Notes under the pieces: generated by a model
Told to the model about the DNA's origin: nothing
Seen by the model: only the letters and a program-made list of their open reading frames with translations
The model's database searches: none
Position numbers and translations under genes: made by a program
Shown: one piece after another, positions 1 through 10,968 of the stretch
Position numbering within the stretch: position 1 is the stretch's first letter
Layout of the letters: every line of letters begins with the position of its first letter
From: Leptobrachium leishanense
Taxonomy: Eukaryota > Chordata > Amphibia > Anura > Megophryidae
Length of the DNA stretch: 64,000 bases
Reading direction: 5' to 3'
Assembly: GCA_009667805.1 (NCBI GenBank)
Contig: CM019063.1
Location: 355,904,942 to 355,968,941 of the forward strand

Positions 1-103
1 ATACCTGGTCATGTTGGGTATCATTTGAAAGGCCATGCTCAGGCCTTTCGAATGACACCCTCCATCAGGGCTGGACTTCATCCAGACTGGCCCACTTTAA
101 TTA
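1..103. repeat. Hairpin-bearing dispersed repeat, end of a copy
   Basis: A short perfect palindrome (aaaggccatgctcaggccttt) lies at about 28-48. Closely related sequence with the same hairpin recurs near 61,185-61,230, and related arms occur near 59,760-59,810 and 61,950-62,005, so this is a copy of the hairpin repeat family that dominates 59-62 kb. It is cut off by the window start. Confidence 0.6.
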
Positions 104-735
104 CTGTAGATACTCGAGTATACCGCTAGATTTTGGTGACAAAAATTTACCTTCAGGGTTATTCAGAGAGCGTGAAAAGCAGGAGAATGACTGGAGAATG
201 ACTGGAGAATGAAAAATTCTAGGTCAAAATAGCCAGACCAGAAAAATTCTCCCTTTCATCTCACTTTCCAAATCGGCTATTTTGACCTAGAATTTTTCAT
301 TCTCCAGTCATTCTCCTGCTTTTCACACTCTCTGAATAACCCTGCTTAAAATTGGAGGGGTCGTGTTATATTTGAGACATCTGCATCGCGTATAAGAAAA
401 AGGAAAAAAGACTTTACTTGCTCATGGATCCCAAGTCTCCCTTACTATCAGCGGATGAGCCTACCTGCTGGTGCAGGAGGTCAGAAAACAACACCTCCCT
501 GTGTGCTGGCTATTGGTGAATGATTCACTGTGTCATCTCACTCCGCCGGCCCTCTTATCGCAAGTAAGCAGATGGGTGGCCAGCGGCTTCATATTTAGTA
601 ACAACTACAATCATTCTAGAGCAGAGCACCCTGACTCCTCACGTTATATTTGAGTCTTGAGTATTCTCTAATTTCCATAATAAATCTCCATCCATCGCGT
701 TATATTCGGGTCTCACTATACTCGAGAATCTACGG
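104..735. mobile_element. Non-autonomous Tc1/mariner-type element (TA-flanked)
   Basis: The ends are inverted copies: CTGTAGATACTCGAGTATA on the left and, read from the other strand, CCGTAGATTCTCGAGTATA on the right. Both are flanked by TA (102-103 and 736-737), the target duplication of the Tc1/mariner superfamily. There is no transposase reading frame, so it would depend on an enzyme supplied elsewhere. A separate MITE is nested at 154-344. Assignment rests on TIR plus TSD only. Confidence 0.6.
154..344. mobile_element. Harbinger-type MITE, copy 1
   Basis: A 191-bp element whose ends are long inverted repeats starting CAGGGTTATTCAGAGAG. It is flanked by a 3-bp direct repeat CTT (151-153 and 345-347). 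A second copy lies at 32,555-32,734 with a TAA duplication. The 3-bp duplications and CAGGG ends suggest the PIF/Harbinger superfamily. The left arm carries one extra ~13-bp internal duplication. The central ~40 bp is in opposite orientation in the two copies. Confidence 0.75.
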
Positions 736-1606
736 TATGTAAATATGCACAAAACTAGTATATAAACCAACCAGATCGCTCAACCAATCGCTCTACGGAT
801 ACCGGAGTTGCTGCAGAGAGATTGGGTAAAGCACTGAAGTTGAGTGTGCACCATGTCTTAAGGTGAGGCGGATGCGCAGCAGGTATCGCCGGCATAGTGG
901 CACCAATATGAGACTGCGGCAGACTGCATTTGTTTTACAGACGGTAAGGAAGCTCTCACCTCATCCATTAAGGGTATTGAACCAGCATTCACACTGGCCC
1001 ACTGAGCCATCGGCCCACCGGGAATCTCCCTGTAGTCCCTATGGCCAGTACATGCCTGCCCTCCATGACCCCCTAGCTGCCACGGTCCTGGAGATATCAG
1101 GGTTCAAAGGAACCCCCTATCTCCACCAGGGGATTTCATTGGGAAATCCCCAGGCAGCTAGGGGTTCCCCAGCTATCTGACGTCATCACGCTATGTGTGA
1201 TGAAGTCAGGCAGCGAGGGGGGACCCAGGGGTGGAGCCTCCATCCAAGATGGCGGCCCCCACCGGAGCTAGGCCGCACTTCGGCGCCGCAAGGCGCTGAA
1301 GTGCGACCCGGTGCCTAAGGGGTTAAAGCCCTTTTAAGCGGTGCCTGGCTTTTCTTTGTGGGACCTCTCGATCAGATGGGGAGGGATCCGAACGGATCGC
1401 ATGACGCGATGACGATATTGACATCGGGCGGGTCTTAACTTGAGCATCTGGGGATGCTGAAGTCAGACCGCCGTGGGACCCCAGACAGAGAGGTGAGTAT
1501 CTCTGCCGGGGGTCCCGCAAAGTTGATGACGTGTCGGACACGTCCTCAGCATACAGCGGGAGTAACTGAGGATGTGTCCCACACGTCGTCAGCAGTGAAG
1601 GGGTTA
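736..1606. repeat. Hairpin-rich dispersed repeat, no gene
   Basis: No credible coding region. The stretch holds short palindromes, for example the arms ending in ccccctatctcc near 1105-1130 and GC-rich hairpins at 1265-1310 and 1500-1590. The terminal motif GCAGTGAAGGGGTTAA at about 1591-1606 is also found at the right end of the TTAA-flanked element at 60,347. It is therefore probably a degraded relative of that element. Confidence 0.45.
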
Positions 1607-2019
1607 ACAGGACTATACACAGGACACAAGGTCGCCATTTAAACTGGATGAAAAGAAATTCCGCCTAAATAATAGGAAGGGTTATTTTACGGTGGGACCA
1701 ATAAAGCTGTGGAATTCTCTGCCTGTTGAGGTGGTTGGGTCAGAGACTGTACAGACTTTTAAAAAATGACTGGATGACTTCCTGCAGACACAGATTATTA
1801 AGGGTTATAATATATAATATGTGGGTAAGATTCTTGATCCAAGGAGAAATTGACTGCCATTCTGGGGTCAAGAAGGAATTTTTTTCCCAGTGTGTTCCCT
1901 ATTGGCCAGTGCTTTAGACTGTTTTTTTGCCTTCTTTTGGATCAACAGCAGTAGGTGATGCGTGAGAAGCTGAACCCGATGGACGCATGTCTTTTTTCAT
2001 GTAACTATGTATGTAACTA
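1607..2019 (+). repeat. Dispersed vertebrate repeat with LINE-like coding tail
   Basis: Translation from about 1653 gives a decayed peptide with the signature ...GYFTVGPIKLWNSLPVEVV..., which resembles the C-terminal tail seen in many CR1/L2-like non-LTR retrotransposons. The 3' part ends in a poorly conserved stretch and the phrase atgtaactatgtatgtaactat. Sequences of this kind are abundant in frog DNA; a related phrase in reverse orientation is at about 28,660-28,760. It abuts the start of the gypsy protease remnant at 2020. The exact superfamily is uncertain. Confidence 0.5.
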
Positions 2020-2300
2020 TATCAACGGCCAGCTAGCACAAGGGCTATGGGACACTGGGGCCACCCTTATATTGGCTCAGCCCTACCTCATCCACCTCGC
2101 AGTCTCTACAGGCTATTCTGTAGGCGTCCGAGTGGCTGGCGGCCACATGTACTGGATCCCCACAGCCCGCGTCCACCTAGATTGGGGCACCGGAGCCGGG
2201 AACATGGAGGTAGGAATCACGCGAGACTTACCCACAAAGTCTTACCCTTGCTGGGCAACGACCTAGTCTGCTCACCTCTGCCTTTGAAGAAACCTACCAT
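2020..2300 (+). pseudogene. Gypsy aspartic protease fragment (Gmr1-like element, piece 1)
   Basis: The translation contains the retropepsin active-site motif LWDTGAT (about 2048-2068) preceded by INGQ. About 80 residues later, after one frameshift near 2250, comes LLGNDL, the usual end of the protease core. Retroviral-type proteases cleave the Gag-Pol polyprotein. The piece begins abruptly at the end of the preceding repeat, so Gag and the 5' LTR are missing. Its style of sequence matches the integrase and RT pieces at 10.97-13.45 kb, and I read them as one element. Confidence 0.7.
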
Positions 2301-2502
2301 GAAGGGTCATACCCCATTACCATCCGACAACAGGCTCGGAAGGCTCCTCACCCAAGCTCTGATGGGACTCCGGTAAGAACCACCAGCCCCGACCCTAACC
2401 CTGACAGCCGCCCCACACTGACTTGGGATTCCCAGGGGACTTTGCCAATGAAACCCTTGGGAACATCACCCTTGCCCCTTACAGACAGCAGGCAGTCCAG
2501 GA

Positions 2503-2695
2503 CAAGGGAGGGCTAGGGGATGACAGCTTTGAATGGGACCAGGGGAAGTTGTATAGGATCTCCGGGGGAGCGGGACAGCCCAGATACCCATTCTACAGCT
2601 GGTAGTGCTGAGGAAATATCGGCGTGATCTCTTAAAGATCAGGCACGATATTCCTCTAGCGGGCCATCCGGGACACAGGTGGACATTGTAGTGCC
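2503..2695 (+). pseudogene. Gypsy integrase N-terminal piece (Gmr1-like element, piece 2)
   Basis: The reading frame GKLYRIS...VVLRKYRRDLL...IPLAGHPGH leads into the zinc-binding N-terminal domain of a gypsy integrase, with the histidine-containing part of the HHCC motif at about 2640-2675. It stops at 2695. The continuation (FFWPGLYGDVRDYC followed by CVVC) resumes at about 10,975. The two parts join well in sense, so an insertion of about 8.3 kb split the integrase gene. Several stops are present. Confidence 0.65.
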
Positions 2696-3082
2696 CAGTG
2701 TTTTTTCTCAGCCGGTACTTGACGGTAAGGAGTACCAGCACCTACCGGCTGAGTACCAGCACCTAACCGGCTGAGAACCAGCACTTTTTAAAAAAAATGT
2801 TGCAGGAATACAGGTTCCCACTGTGGCAGCCAGGGCTGCTAGTGGAATGCATTAACCGCATTCCGCTAGCAGCCGCTCGACTGGCAGCATTCCTCCAAGC
2901 ACTGCATGTGCCTCCCTCCCTCCTCGCATAGCCGCCTCCTCAGCCCTCTGAAGGCTGTGACGCGGCCAACAGCTGAGATCTCGTGTGAGCATGTCCCAGC
3001 CTGCAGAGGGCTGAGGAGGCGGCCGCGTCCAAGAGCACTCCTGAGCTGCTCGTAGGAACACTTGGTCCTGGGGCTAAGTAAG

Positions 3083-6000
3083 TATAATTCTGGGGGTCCA
3101 TGCCTGGCTATAATTAATTCTGGGCAGCATGTGTCTGGCTATAATTAATTCTGGGGGTCCCTGCCTGGCTATAATTAATTCTGGGGGTCCCTGCCTGGCT
3201 ATAATTAATTCTGGGGGGCATGTGTCTGGCTATAATTAATTCTGGGGGCATGTGTCTGGCTTTAATTAATTCTGGGTGGCATGTGTCTGGCTATAATTAA
3301 TTCTGGGGGCATGTGTCTGGCTTTAATTAATTCTGGGTGGCATGTGTCTGGCTATAATTAATTCTGGGGGTCCCTGCCTGGCTATAATTAATTCTGGGGG
3401 GCATGTGTCTGGCTAGAATTTATTCTGGGGGTCCCTGCCTGGCTATAATTCATTCTTGGGGCATGTGTCTGGCTAGAATTTATTCTGGGGGTCCCTGCCT
3501 GGCTATAATTTATTATGGGGGCATGTGTCTGGCTATAATTAATTCTGGGGGCCCCGTCTGGCTAGAATTCATTCTTGGGTCATGTGTCTGGCTATAATTA
3601 ATTCTGGGAGTCCCTGCCTGGCTATAATTAATTCTGGGGGGCATGTGTCTGGCTATAATTAATTCTGGGGGTCCCTGCATGGCTATAATTAATTCTGGGG
3701 GCATGTGTCTGGCTATAATTAATTCTGGGGGCCCCGTCTGGCTATAATTCATTCTTGGGTCATGTGTCTGGCTATAATTAATTCTGGGGGTCCCTGCCTG
3801 CCTAGAATTAATTCTGGGCAGCATTTGTCTGGCTATAATTAATTCTGGGGGTCCCTGCCTGGCTATAATTAATTATTGGGGGCATGAGTCTGGCTATAAT
3901 TAATTCTGGGGGTCCCTGCCTGGCTATAATTAATTCTGGGGGCATGTGTCTGGCTATAATTAATTCTGGGGGTCCCTGCCTGGCTATAATTAATTCTGGG
4001 GGCATGTGTTTGGCTAGAATTTATTCTGGGGGTCCCTGCCTGTCTATAATTTATTATGGGGGCATGTGTCTGGCTATAATTAATTCTGGGAGTCCCTGCC
4101 TGACTATAATTAATTCTGGGGTTCCCTGCCTGGCTAGAATTAATTCTGGGTGGCATGTGTCTGGCTATAATTAATTCTGGGGGCCCCTGCCTGGCTATAA
4201 TTAATTCTGGGGGGCATGTGTCTGGCTATAATTAATTCTGGGGGCATGTGTCTGGCTTTAATTAATTCTGGGTGGCATGTGTCTGGCTATAATTAATTCT
4301 GGGGGTCCCTGCCTGGCTATAATTAATTCTGGGGGGCATGTGTCTGGCTATAATTAATTCTGGGGTCCCTGCCTGGCTATAATTAATTCTGGGGGGCATG
4401 TGTCTGGCTATAATTAATTCTGGGGTCCCTGCCTGGCTATAATTAATTCTGGGGGGCATGTGTTTGGCTATAATTAATTCTGGGGGCCCCTGCCTGGCTA
4501 TAATTAATTCTGGGGGGCATGTGTCTGGCTATAATTCATTCTTGGGTCATGTGTCTGGCTATAATTAATTCTGGGAGTCCCTGCCTGGCTATAATTAATT
4601 CTGGGGGGCATGTGTCTGGCTATAATTAATTCTGGGGGTCCCTGCATGGCTATAATTAATTCTGGGGGCATGTGTCTGGCTATAATTAATTCTGGGGGCC
4701 CCGTCTGGCTATAATTCATTCTTGGGTCATGTGTCTGGCTATAATTAATTCTGGGGGTCCCTGCCTGCCTAGAATTAATTCTGGGCAGCATTTGTCTGGC
4801 TATAATTAATTCTGGGGGTCCCTGCCTGGCTATAATTAATTATTGGGGGCATGAGTCTGGCTATAATTAATTCTGGGGGTCCCTGCCTGGCTATAATTAA
4901 TTCTGGGGGGCATGTGTCTGGCTATAATTAATTCTGGGGGTCCCTGCCTGGCTATAATTAATTCTGGGGGGCATGTGTTTGGCTAGAATTTATTCTGGGG
5001 GTCCCTGCCTGTCTATAATTTATTATGGGGGCATGTGTCTGGCTATAATTAATTCTGGGAGTCCCTGCCTGACTATAATTAATTCTGGGGTTCCCTGCCT
5101 GGCTAGAATTAATTCTGGGTGGCATGTGTCTGGCTATAATTAATTCTGGGGGCCCCTGCCTGGCTATAATTAATTCTGGGGGGCATGTGTCTGGCTATAA
5201 TTAATTCTGGGGGCATGTGTCTGGCTTTAATTAATTCTGGGTGGCATGTGTCTGGCTATAATTAATTCTGGGGGTCCCTGCCTGGCTATAATTAATTCTG
5301 GGGGGCATGTGTCTGGCTATAATTAATTCTGGGGTCCCTGCCTGGCTATAATTAATTCTGGGGGGCATGTGTCTGGCTATAATTAAGTCTGGGGTCCCTG
5401 CCTGGCTATAATTAATTCTGGGGGGCATGTGTTTGGCTATAATTAATTCTGGGGGCCCCTGCCTGGCTATAATTAATTCTGGGGGGCATGTGTCTGGCTA
5501 TAATTAATTCTGGGGGCATGTGTCTGGCTTTAATTAATTCTGGGTGGCATGTGTCTGGCTATAATTAATTCTGGGGGTCCCTGCCTGGCTATAATTAATT
5601 CTGGGGGGCATGTGTCTGGCTATAATTAATTCTGGGGTCCCTGCCTGGCTATAATTAATTCTGGGCGGCATGTGTCTGGCTATAATTAATTCTGGGAGTC
5701 CCTGCCTGGCTATAATTAATTCTGGGGGCATGTGTCTGGCTATAATTAATTCTGGGGGTCCCTGCCTGGCTATAATTAATTCTGGGGGGCATGTGTTTGG
5801 CTAGAATTTATTCTGGGGGTCCCTGCCTTTCTATAATTTATTATGGGGGCATGTGTCTGGCTATAATTAATTCTGGGAGTCCCTGCCTGACTATAATTAA
5901 TTCTGGGGTTCCCTGCCTGGCTAGAATTAATTCTGGGTGGCATGTGTCTGGCTATAATTAATTCTGGGGGCCCCTGCCTGGCTATAATTAATTCTGGGGG

Positions 6001-7697
6001 CATGTGTCTGGCTTTAATTAATTCTGGGTGGCATGTGTCTGGCTATAATTAATTCTGGGGGTCCCTGCTTGGCTATAATTAATTCTGGGGGGCATGTGTC
6101 TGGCTATAATTAATTCTGGGGTCCCTGCCTGGCTATAATTAATTCTGGGGGGCATGTGTTTGGCTATAATTAATTCTGGGGGTCCCTGCCTGGCTATAAT
6201 TCATTCTTGGGGCATGTGTCTGGCTAGAATTTATTCTGGGGGTCCCTGCCTGGCTAGAATTAATTCTGGGCGGCATGTGCCTGGCTATAATTAATTCTGG
6301 GAGTCCCTGCCTGGCTATAATTAATTCTGGGGGGCATGTGTCTGGCTATAATTAATTCTGGGGGTCCCTGCATGGCTATAATTAATTCTGGGGGCATGTG
6401 TCTGGCTATAATTAATTCTGGGGGCCCCGTCTGGCTATAATTCATTCTTGGGTCATGTGTCTGGCTATAATTAATTCTGGGGGTCCCTGCCTGCCTAGAA
6501 TTAATTCTGGGCGGCATGTGTCTGGCTATAATTAATTCTGGGGGAGCCTGCCTGGCTATAACTAATTATTGGGGGCATGAGTCTGGCTATAATTAATTCT
6601 GGGGGTCCCTGCCTGGCTATAATTAATTCTGGGGGCATGTGTTTAGCTATAATTAATTCTGGGGGTCCCTGCCTAGCTATAATTCATTCTTGGGGCACGT
6701 GTCTGGCTAGAATTTATTCTGAGGGTCCCCTGCCTGGCTATAATTTATTATGGGGCATGTGTTTGGCTATAATTAATTCTGGGAGTCCCTGCCTGGCTAT
6801 AATTAATTCTGGGGTCCCTGCCTGGCTATAATTAATTCTGGGCAGCATGAGTCTGGCTATAATTAATTCTGGGGGTCCCTGCCTGGCTATAATTAATCCT
6901 GGGGGGCATGTGTCTGGCTATAATTAATTCTGGGGTCCCTGCCTGGCTATAATTAATTCTGGGGGGCATGTGTTTGGCTATAATTAATTCTGGGGGTCCC
7001 TGCCTGGCTATAATTCATTCTTGGGGCATGTGTCTGGCTAGAATTTATTCTGGGGGTCCCTGCCTGGCTATAATTTATTATGGGGGCATGTGTCTGGCTA
7101 TAATTAATTCTGGGAGTCCCTGCCTGGCTATAATTAATTCTGGGGTTCCCTGCCTGGCTATAATTAATTCTTGGTGGCATGTGTCTGGCTATAATTAATT
7201 CTGGGGGCCCCTGCCTGGCTATAATTAATTCTGGGGGGCATGTGTCTGGCTATAATTAATTCTGGGGGTCCCTGCCTGGCTATAATTAATTCTGGGGGCA
7301 TGTGTCTGGCTATAATTAATTCTGGGGGCCCGTCTGACTATAATTCATTCTTGGGTCATGTGTCTGGCTATAATTAATTCTGGGGGCTCCTGCCTGGCTA
7401 TAATGCATTCTGGGGGCATGTGTCTAGCTATTATTAATTCTGGGCATCCCTGCCTGGCTATAATTAATTCTGGGGGCATGTGTCTGGCTAGAATTAATTC
7501 TGGGGGTCCCTGCCTGGCTAGAATTCATTCTTGGGGCATGTGTCTTGCTATAATTAATTCTGGGGGTCCCTGCATGGCTATAATTCATTCTGGGGGCATG
7601 TGTCTGGCTATAATTAATTCTGGGGGTCCCTGCCTGGCTATAATTAATTCTGGGAGTCTGTCACTGGCTATGTTCAATTCTGTGTCTGGTTATACAT
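3083..7697. repeat. 30/31-bp satellite array (~150 units)
   Basis: The monomer is roughly ggctataattaattctggg followed by ggtccctgcct (A type) or ggcatgtgtct (B type). A and B alternate for much of the array, giving a ~61-bp dimer. Diverged monomers carry attcattctt or atttattatg in place of attaattctg. A larger unit of about 968 bp is visible: distinctive variants at about 3560-4450 recur at about 4528-5420, and part again near 6270-6560. Reading frames inside the array on both strands (repeating PRINYSQ or LAIINSGG) come from the repeat and are not genes. Confidence 0.95.
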
Positions 7698-7997
7698 GAT
7701 TATTGGGGGGTGTGTGTGTATGTATATAAATATATATAACAGCGCGTGTAAATGCATGCATTTGTCTTTAAACAGGCTGCTGTGTGTAGAAGGAAAAAAG
7801 TGTATACACAGATGTATATACAATTCAGTGTGGGCGTCTACTAGTTAAATAAAGGTCAATTAAAGTGCAAGTAGAATAAAGTGCTAATAAATAGTCAGAT
7901 GCTGCCTAACCATGGTTTAAAAACACATATAAAACAACCAAAATATGAGTCATAAATAGATTAAAATGTGGTGAACAAGACCATATGGCGCATCAAT
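7698..7997. other. AT-rich spacer, no gene
   Basis: Low-complexity TG and TA runs at 7700-7740 are followed by unremarkable AT-rich sequence containing several aaagtgc phrases like those inside the neighbouring Penelope-like element. It may be part of that element. No coding potential was seen. Confidence 0.4.
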
Positions 7998-8723
7998 AGT
8001 GAATAAACGGAAAAATAAACATGCATATAATCGTGTTGATAATGCAAGAAAGTGCAAAAGTGCTTAATATCATTTCATCATATCAATACCTCAAAGTGCA
8101 TATATATAAAAAAATAGTCCCCAAAAAAGTCCAATATATGGTAAAACCATAAAAAAGTGCTTAGTGCGTAATTGTCCAATACTCAAGAAGGAGGAGGTTG
8201 GTTCTCTCTGAAGTGCTGGTATCAAGTCCATTTGTTCATCAGCATTGCTCAGAGAAACAAGAAAAAATATTGATAGTGCAGATAATCGTGGCAGAATTGG
8301 TCGAAATTTTATAATAAAAGTATAAACCACTCCCATTTATAAGAGCCTACAGGGGTCCTGGCTCAAGGAAAAAGAGCTCTGGCAATATACAGGGTGGCAC
8401 TCCCCTTCTTTCATCCATGAAGGGCACTACACAAATCAGAAAGAGTCGGGAGACAGCACTCCCATAGCATAATACTGTATGTAGAAAATGTGAGAAGCAA
8501 TGTAAGGAGCCGCACTCACCGATTCAGGAGCCTCACGTTGATGGGCTCAATCAATACAGCATTGGGCACTCTTAAGGTGGAGACCCAAAACCCCTTTGTC
8601 TCTGCAGTATGCTGTCCGTGCGAGAGGTGGAGTAAAATAGGAGATGGTGGCCGATAGGTGGTTTAAAAACCAAGTGAATTTATTTAAAATAATAAACAAC
8701 AATAAAAGCGGACAAATAGTCTA

Positions 8724-8763
8724 CCGAGATGCATTTCGGCTTTAAAAAGCCTTCCTCAGTCGG
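8724..8763 (-). ncRNA. Hammerhead-ribozyme-like motif, copy 1
   Basis: On the minus strand the order is: CCGA, CTGAGGA, one extra A, a hairpin (GGC...GCC), GAA, the self-complementary ATGCAT, C, then TCGG. This follows the hammerhead core CUGANGA - helix II - GAA - helix III - UH. CCGA and TCGG can pair as helix I. The extra A between the core and helix II departs from the consensus, so activity is uncertain. Hammerhead motifs are known from Penelope-like elements, which fits the surroundings. Confidence 0.5.
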
Positions 8764-9109
8764 AATCAACGTTCAATAATGTCCATATAAAGTAAAAGTG
8801 AAAGTAAAAATGAAAGGGAACCGTCCTCTCTTATATTGTGCTGCCGTTATGCTCCTTCCGGCCACGTTGGCGGGGTGTCCACTTCCTGCTTCCGGTCATG
8901 TGACTTCCGGTCAGATGTTCTTACCCAGTAATGCTTAGCGGTTGGTTCCAGCATTTGCCATAAAATTGCAGCGAATTACCGATCGTGATCACGGAGGGCT
9001 CTTTGACTAAACAGATGTAGAGGCAATGATAAACGAGTATTTAGACAGAAAGCGGAATACATATGGAAATATAAAATATAAAGGATCAGATTGAATATTA
9101 CTGCTTAAC

Positions 9110-9870
9110 AGTAATATGGCTGTTAGTAAACAAGGAATTACCCAGTGAAGCTTATCAGTTAGTTTCGGTTTCGATTTTATCATCGTATCGGATGAGGCTT
9201 GACGGCTAGTTATAGTTACAATTTCATCATCGCCTCTTGCCAATAAAAAGCTACCACTCTTATGGGAATAGGGGAACAGAAAAGCCCATAAATGGTGCAT
9301 AAAAATCTAGTGGAAATAGTCTACTCAGAAATAACTTATAAATAGTATCCAGTATATATGGGAGTCAGATGTATATGATATAGAGAGAAATATCGTAATG
9401 ATAGATAGGATCAGGAATAAAAAGTGAAGATAAAAGGTACTGGGCCATAATGAATGCATATGGAGATATAAAAAAATCTGATTAAGCAGCACTTATGCTT
9501 ACCACTGATAGTACACAAAGGATTACCCAGTAGGCTTAGCAGTTTGTTTCGGTTTCAATTTCATCATCGTATCGGATGAGGCTTGGCGGTTAGTTGTAGT
9601 TTCGGTTTCATCATCGTCAGTTGCCAATACAAAATTGCCGCTCTTATGGGAATAGGGGGTCAAAAATTTGTAGATGGTGCAGAAAATCTAGTTAAATAGT
9701 CTGCTCGGAAAAGACTTATAAATAGTATCCAGTATATACGGGAATCAAATGTATATGATACAGGGAGGAAGGATATCGTATTGATGGATAAGATCAGGGA
9801 TAAAAAGTGGAAATGAAGAATACTTGCCCATATTACATATTACAGGAATGTACAAGTGTCGTGAGTCATA
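9110..9870. repeat. ~385-bp tandem duplication inside the Penelope-like element
   Basis: Two diverged copies share phrases such as tcggatgaggcttg (about 9187 and 9573), tcttatgggaataggg and ataaatagtatccagtatata (about 9340 and 9720). The spacing between matching phrases is about 385 bp. It lies between the endonuclease remnant and the hammerhead-like motif, in what would be the 3' untranslated part. Confidence 0.75.
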
Positions 9871-10085
9871 TTGTGCCGATGTTAGGTTACATGAGAGAAA
9901 TATATAAATAAGAATAGAAAAAAGGGGATATTGTTAATTGAGGAAGATGGGGAATCTGATGCTTGTATAAAAGTGGATTTAGACAGAAATATGGCTACAT
10001 ATGGGAGAGATTAGTTGTTAAGAAAGTGGCACAGTTCAAAGTCTGCATTCAGTCCGTATGGTTGTAGAGCGTTCATTAAAAAAAT

Positions 10086-10675
10086 TCACCTCATTTCCTC
10101 TTTACCTAATCGTTTCTCCAAGCTACCACCTCTCCAGAGAGGTTCTAGTTTTTTGACTGCCATGAACATAAGGCCTTCTGGATTCTGTCCATGCTTTAAC
10201 TTGAAGTGTAATGATACACTATGTTTTTCGTACCCTTTTCTAATGTTGCGTACATGCTCTTGTATACGCACATTAAGGGGTCTTGTAGTACGGCCTACGT
10301 ATTTAAGTCCACAGGGGCAAGTAAGTACATATATGACATTTCTAGAGAAGCACGTCATTACCTCTTTAAGTTTAATCTTCTCACCATTACAATTTCTGTT
10401 GTTATTTGTTTCTTACCCATAGTCTTTCTACAATTTAAGCAATTCCCACATTGGTTGAAACCTGCTTGTACTCCAAAATGGTTAGCAGTTTTCTTCTTGC
10501 CCACTTGGTGTGTAAGTTCCATCTTCAAGTTCCTAACGCCACTACATATAATGCGTGGTGCTGCGGGATATATATATATATATATTTTATATATATGCAC
10601 TTTGAGGTATTGATAGGATGAAATGATTTTAAGCACTTTTGCACTTTCTTGCATTATCGACACGATTATATGCAT
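10086..10675 (-). pseudogene. Penelope-like element GIY-YIG endonuclease domain
   Basis: Two minus-strand frames, 10,675-10,358 then 10,358-10,086, read in order as the C-terminal part of a Penelope-like polyprotein. The first has a cysteine-containing linker (QCGNCLNCRK). The second has VIYVLTCPCGLKYVGRTTRPL, the GIY-YIG core (here IYVL...KYVG) with the conserved arginine after it, followed by HFKLKHG. In Penelope-like elements this endonuclease nicks the target DNA to prime reverse transcription. A stop and a small frame change separate the two frames, and no RT lies upstream. Confidence 0.8.
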
Positions 10676-10710
10676 GTTTATTTTTCCGTTTATTCACTAT
10701 TGCTGTGTGT

Positions 10711-10965
10711 AAAAGTCTGCATCTGTGTTCTTGTCGCAGTCCAACATTGCCCCCTTGCCCTGCACCCAAAAGGCTGATATTGCTCCTAGAATCGCCACAT
10801 TATCTGCTGCCTGCACTGCATAAAGTAAGAAGGAATTGTAAAATTGCCTCTGTCCTTAAAGGGTTACTAAAAGAGTATTTATTAGGACATGAAAAATAGT
10901 CATAATAATCACCATTTTCCCTGGGCGTGAGAGTACCCCACCTATTTTTCCAGAAAAAAGCACTG
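10711..10965. other. Right end of the hAT-like insertion block
   Basis: Non-coding. The last ~45 bp (gagagtaccccacct...agaaaaaagcactg) match the style of a hAT terminus and resemble about 55,530-55,575. Confidence 0.4.
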
Positions 10966-10968
10966 GCA

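Larger units (their letters stand above)
7998..10710 (-). mobile_element. Penelope-like element fragment (minus strand) with inverted flanks
   Basis: It contains a GIY-YIG endonuclease coding remnant at 10,086-10,675 on the minus strand and, downstream on that strand, a hammerhead-like motif at 8724-8763. Both are hallmarks of Penelope-like retroelements. The first ~110 bp (7998-8108) reappear inverted at about 10,593-10,710, so the fragment is bounded by inverted copies. An internal ~385-bp tandem duplication covers about 9110-9870. The RT domain is absent, so only the 3' part is present. Confidence 0.7.
2696..10965. mobile_element. Insertion block with hAT-like termini splitting the gypsy integrase
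   Basis: The block starts CAGTGTTTTTTCT and ends with the inverted counterpart AGAAAAAAGCACTG. Such CAGTG ends are typical of hAT elements. It separates two halves of one integrase gene, so its limits are well placed. The expected 8-bp target duplication is not convincing (gtagtgcc versus gcaccacc). No transposase was seen; most of the interior is satellite (3083-7697) and a Penelope-like element (7998-10,710). A similar right end (agtaccccccac...aaaaagcactg) occurs at about 55,530-55,575. Confidence 0.4.

Noticed and set aside
3083..7697. CRISPR-like array of short regular repeats
   Set aside because: Units are contiguous with no unique spacers, and the context is a vertebrate genome.
3403..7699. 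Dozens of open frames on both strands with repeating PRINYSQ or LAIINSGG peptides
   Set aside because: They are translations of a 30/31-bp satellite; frames shift with unit length and no start, promoter or non-repeat domain is present.
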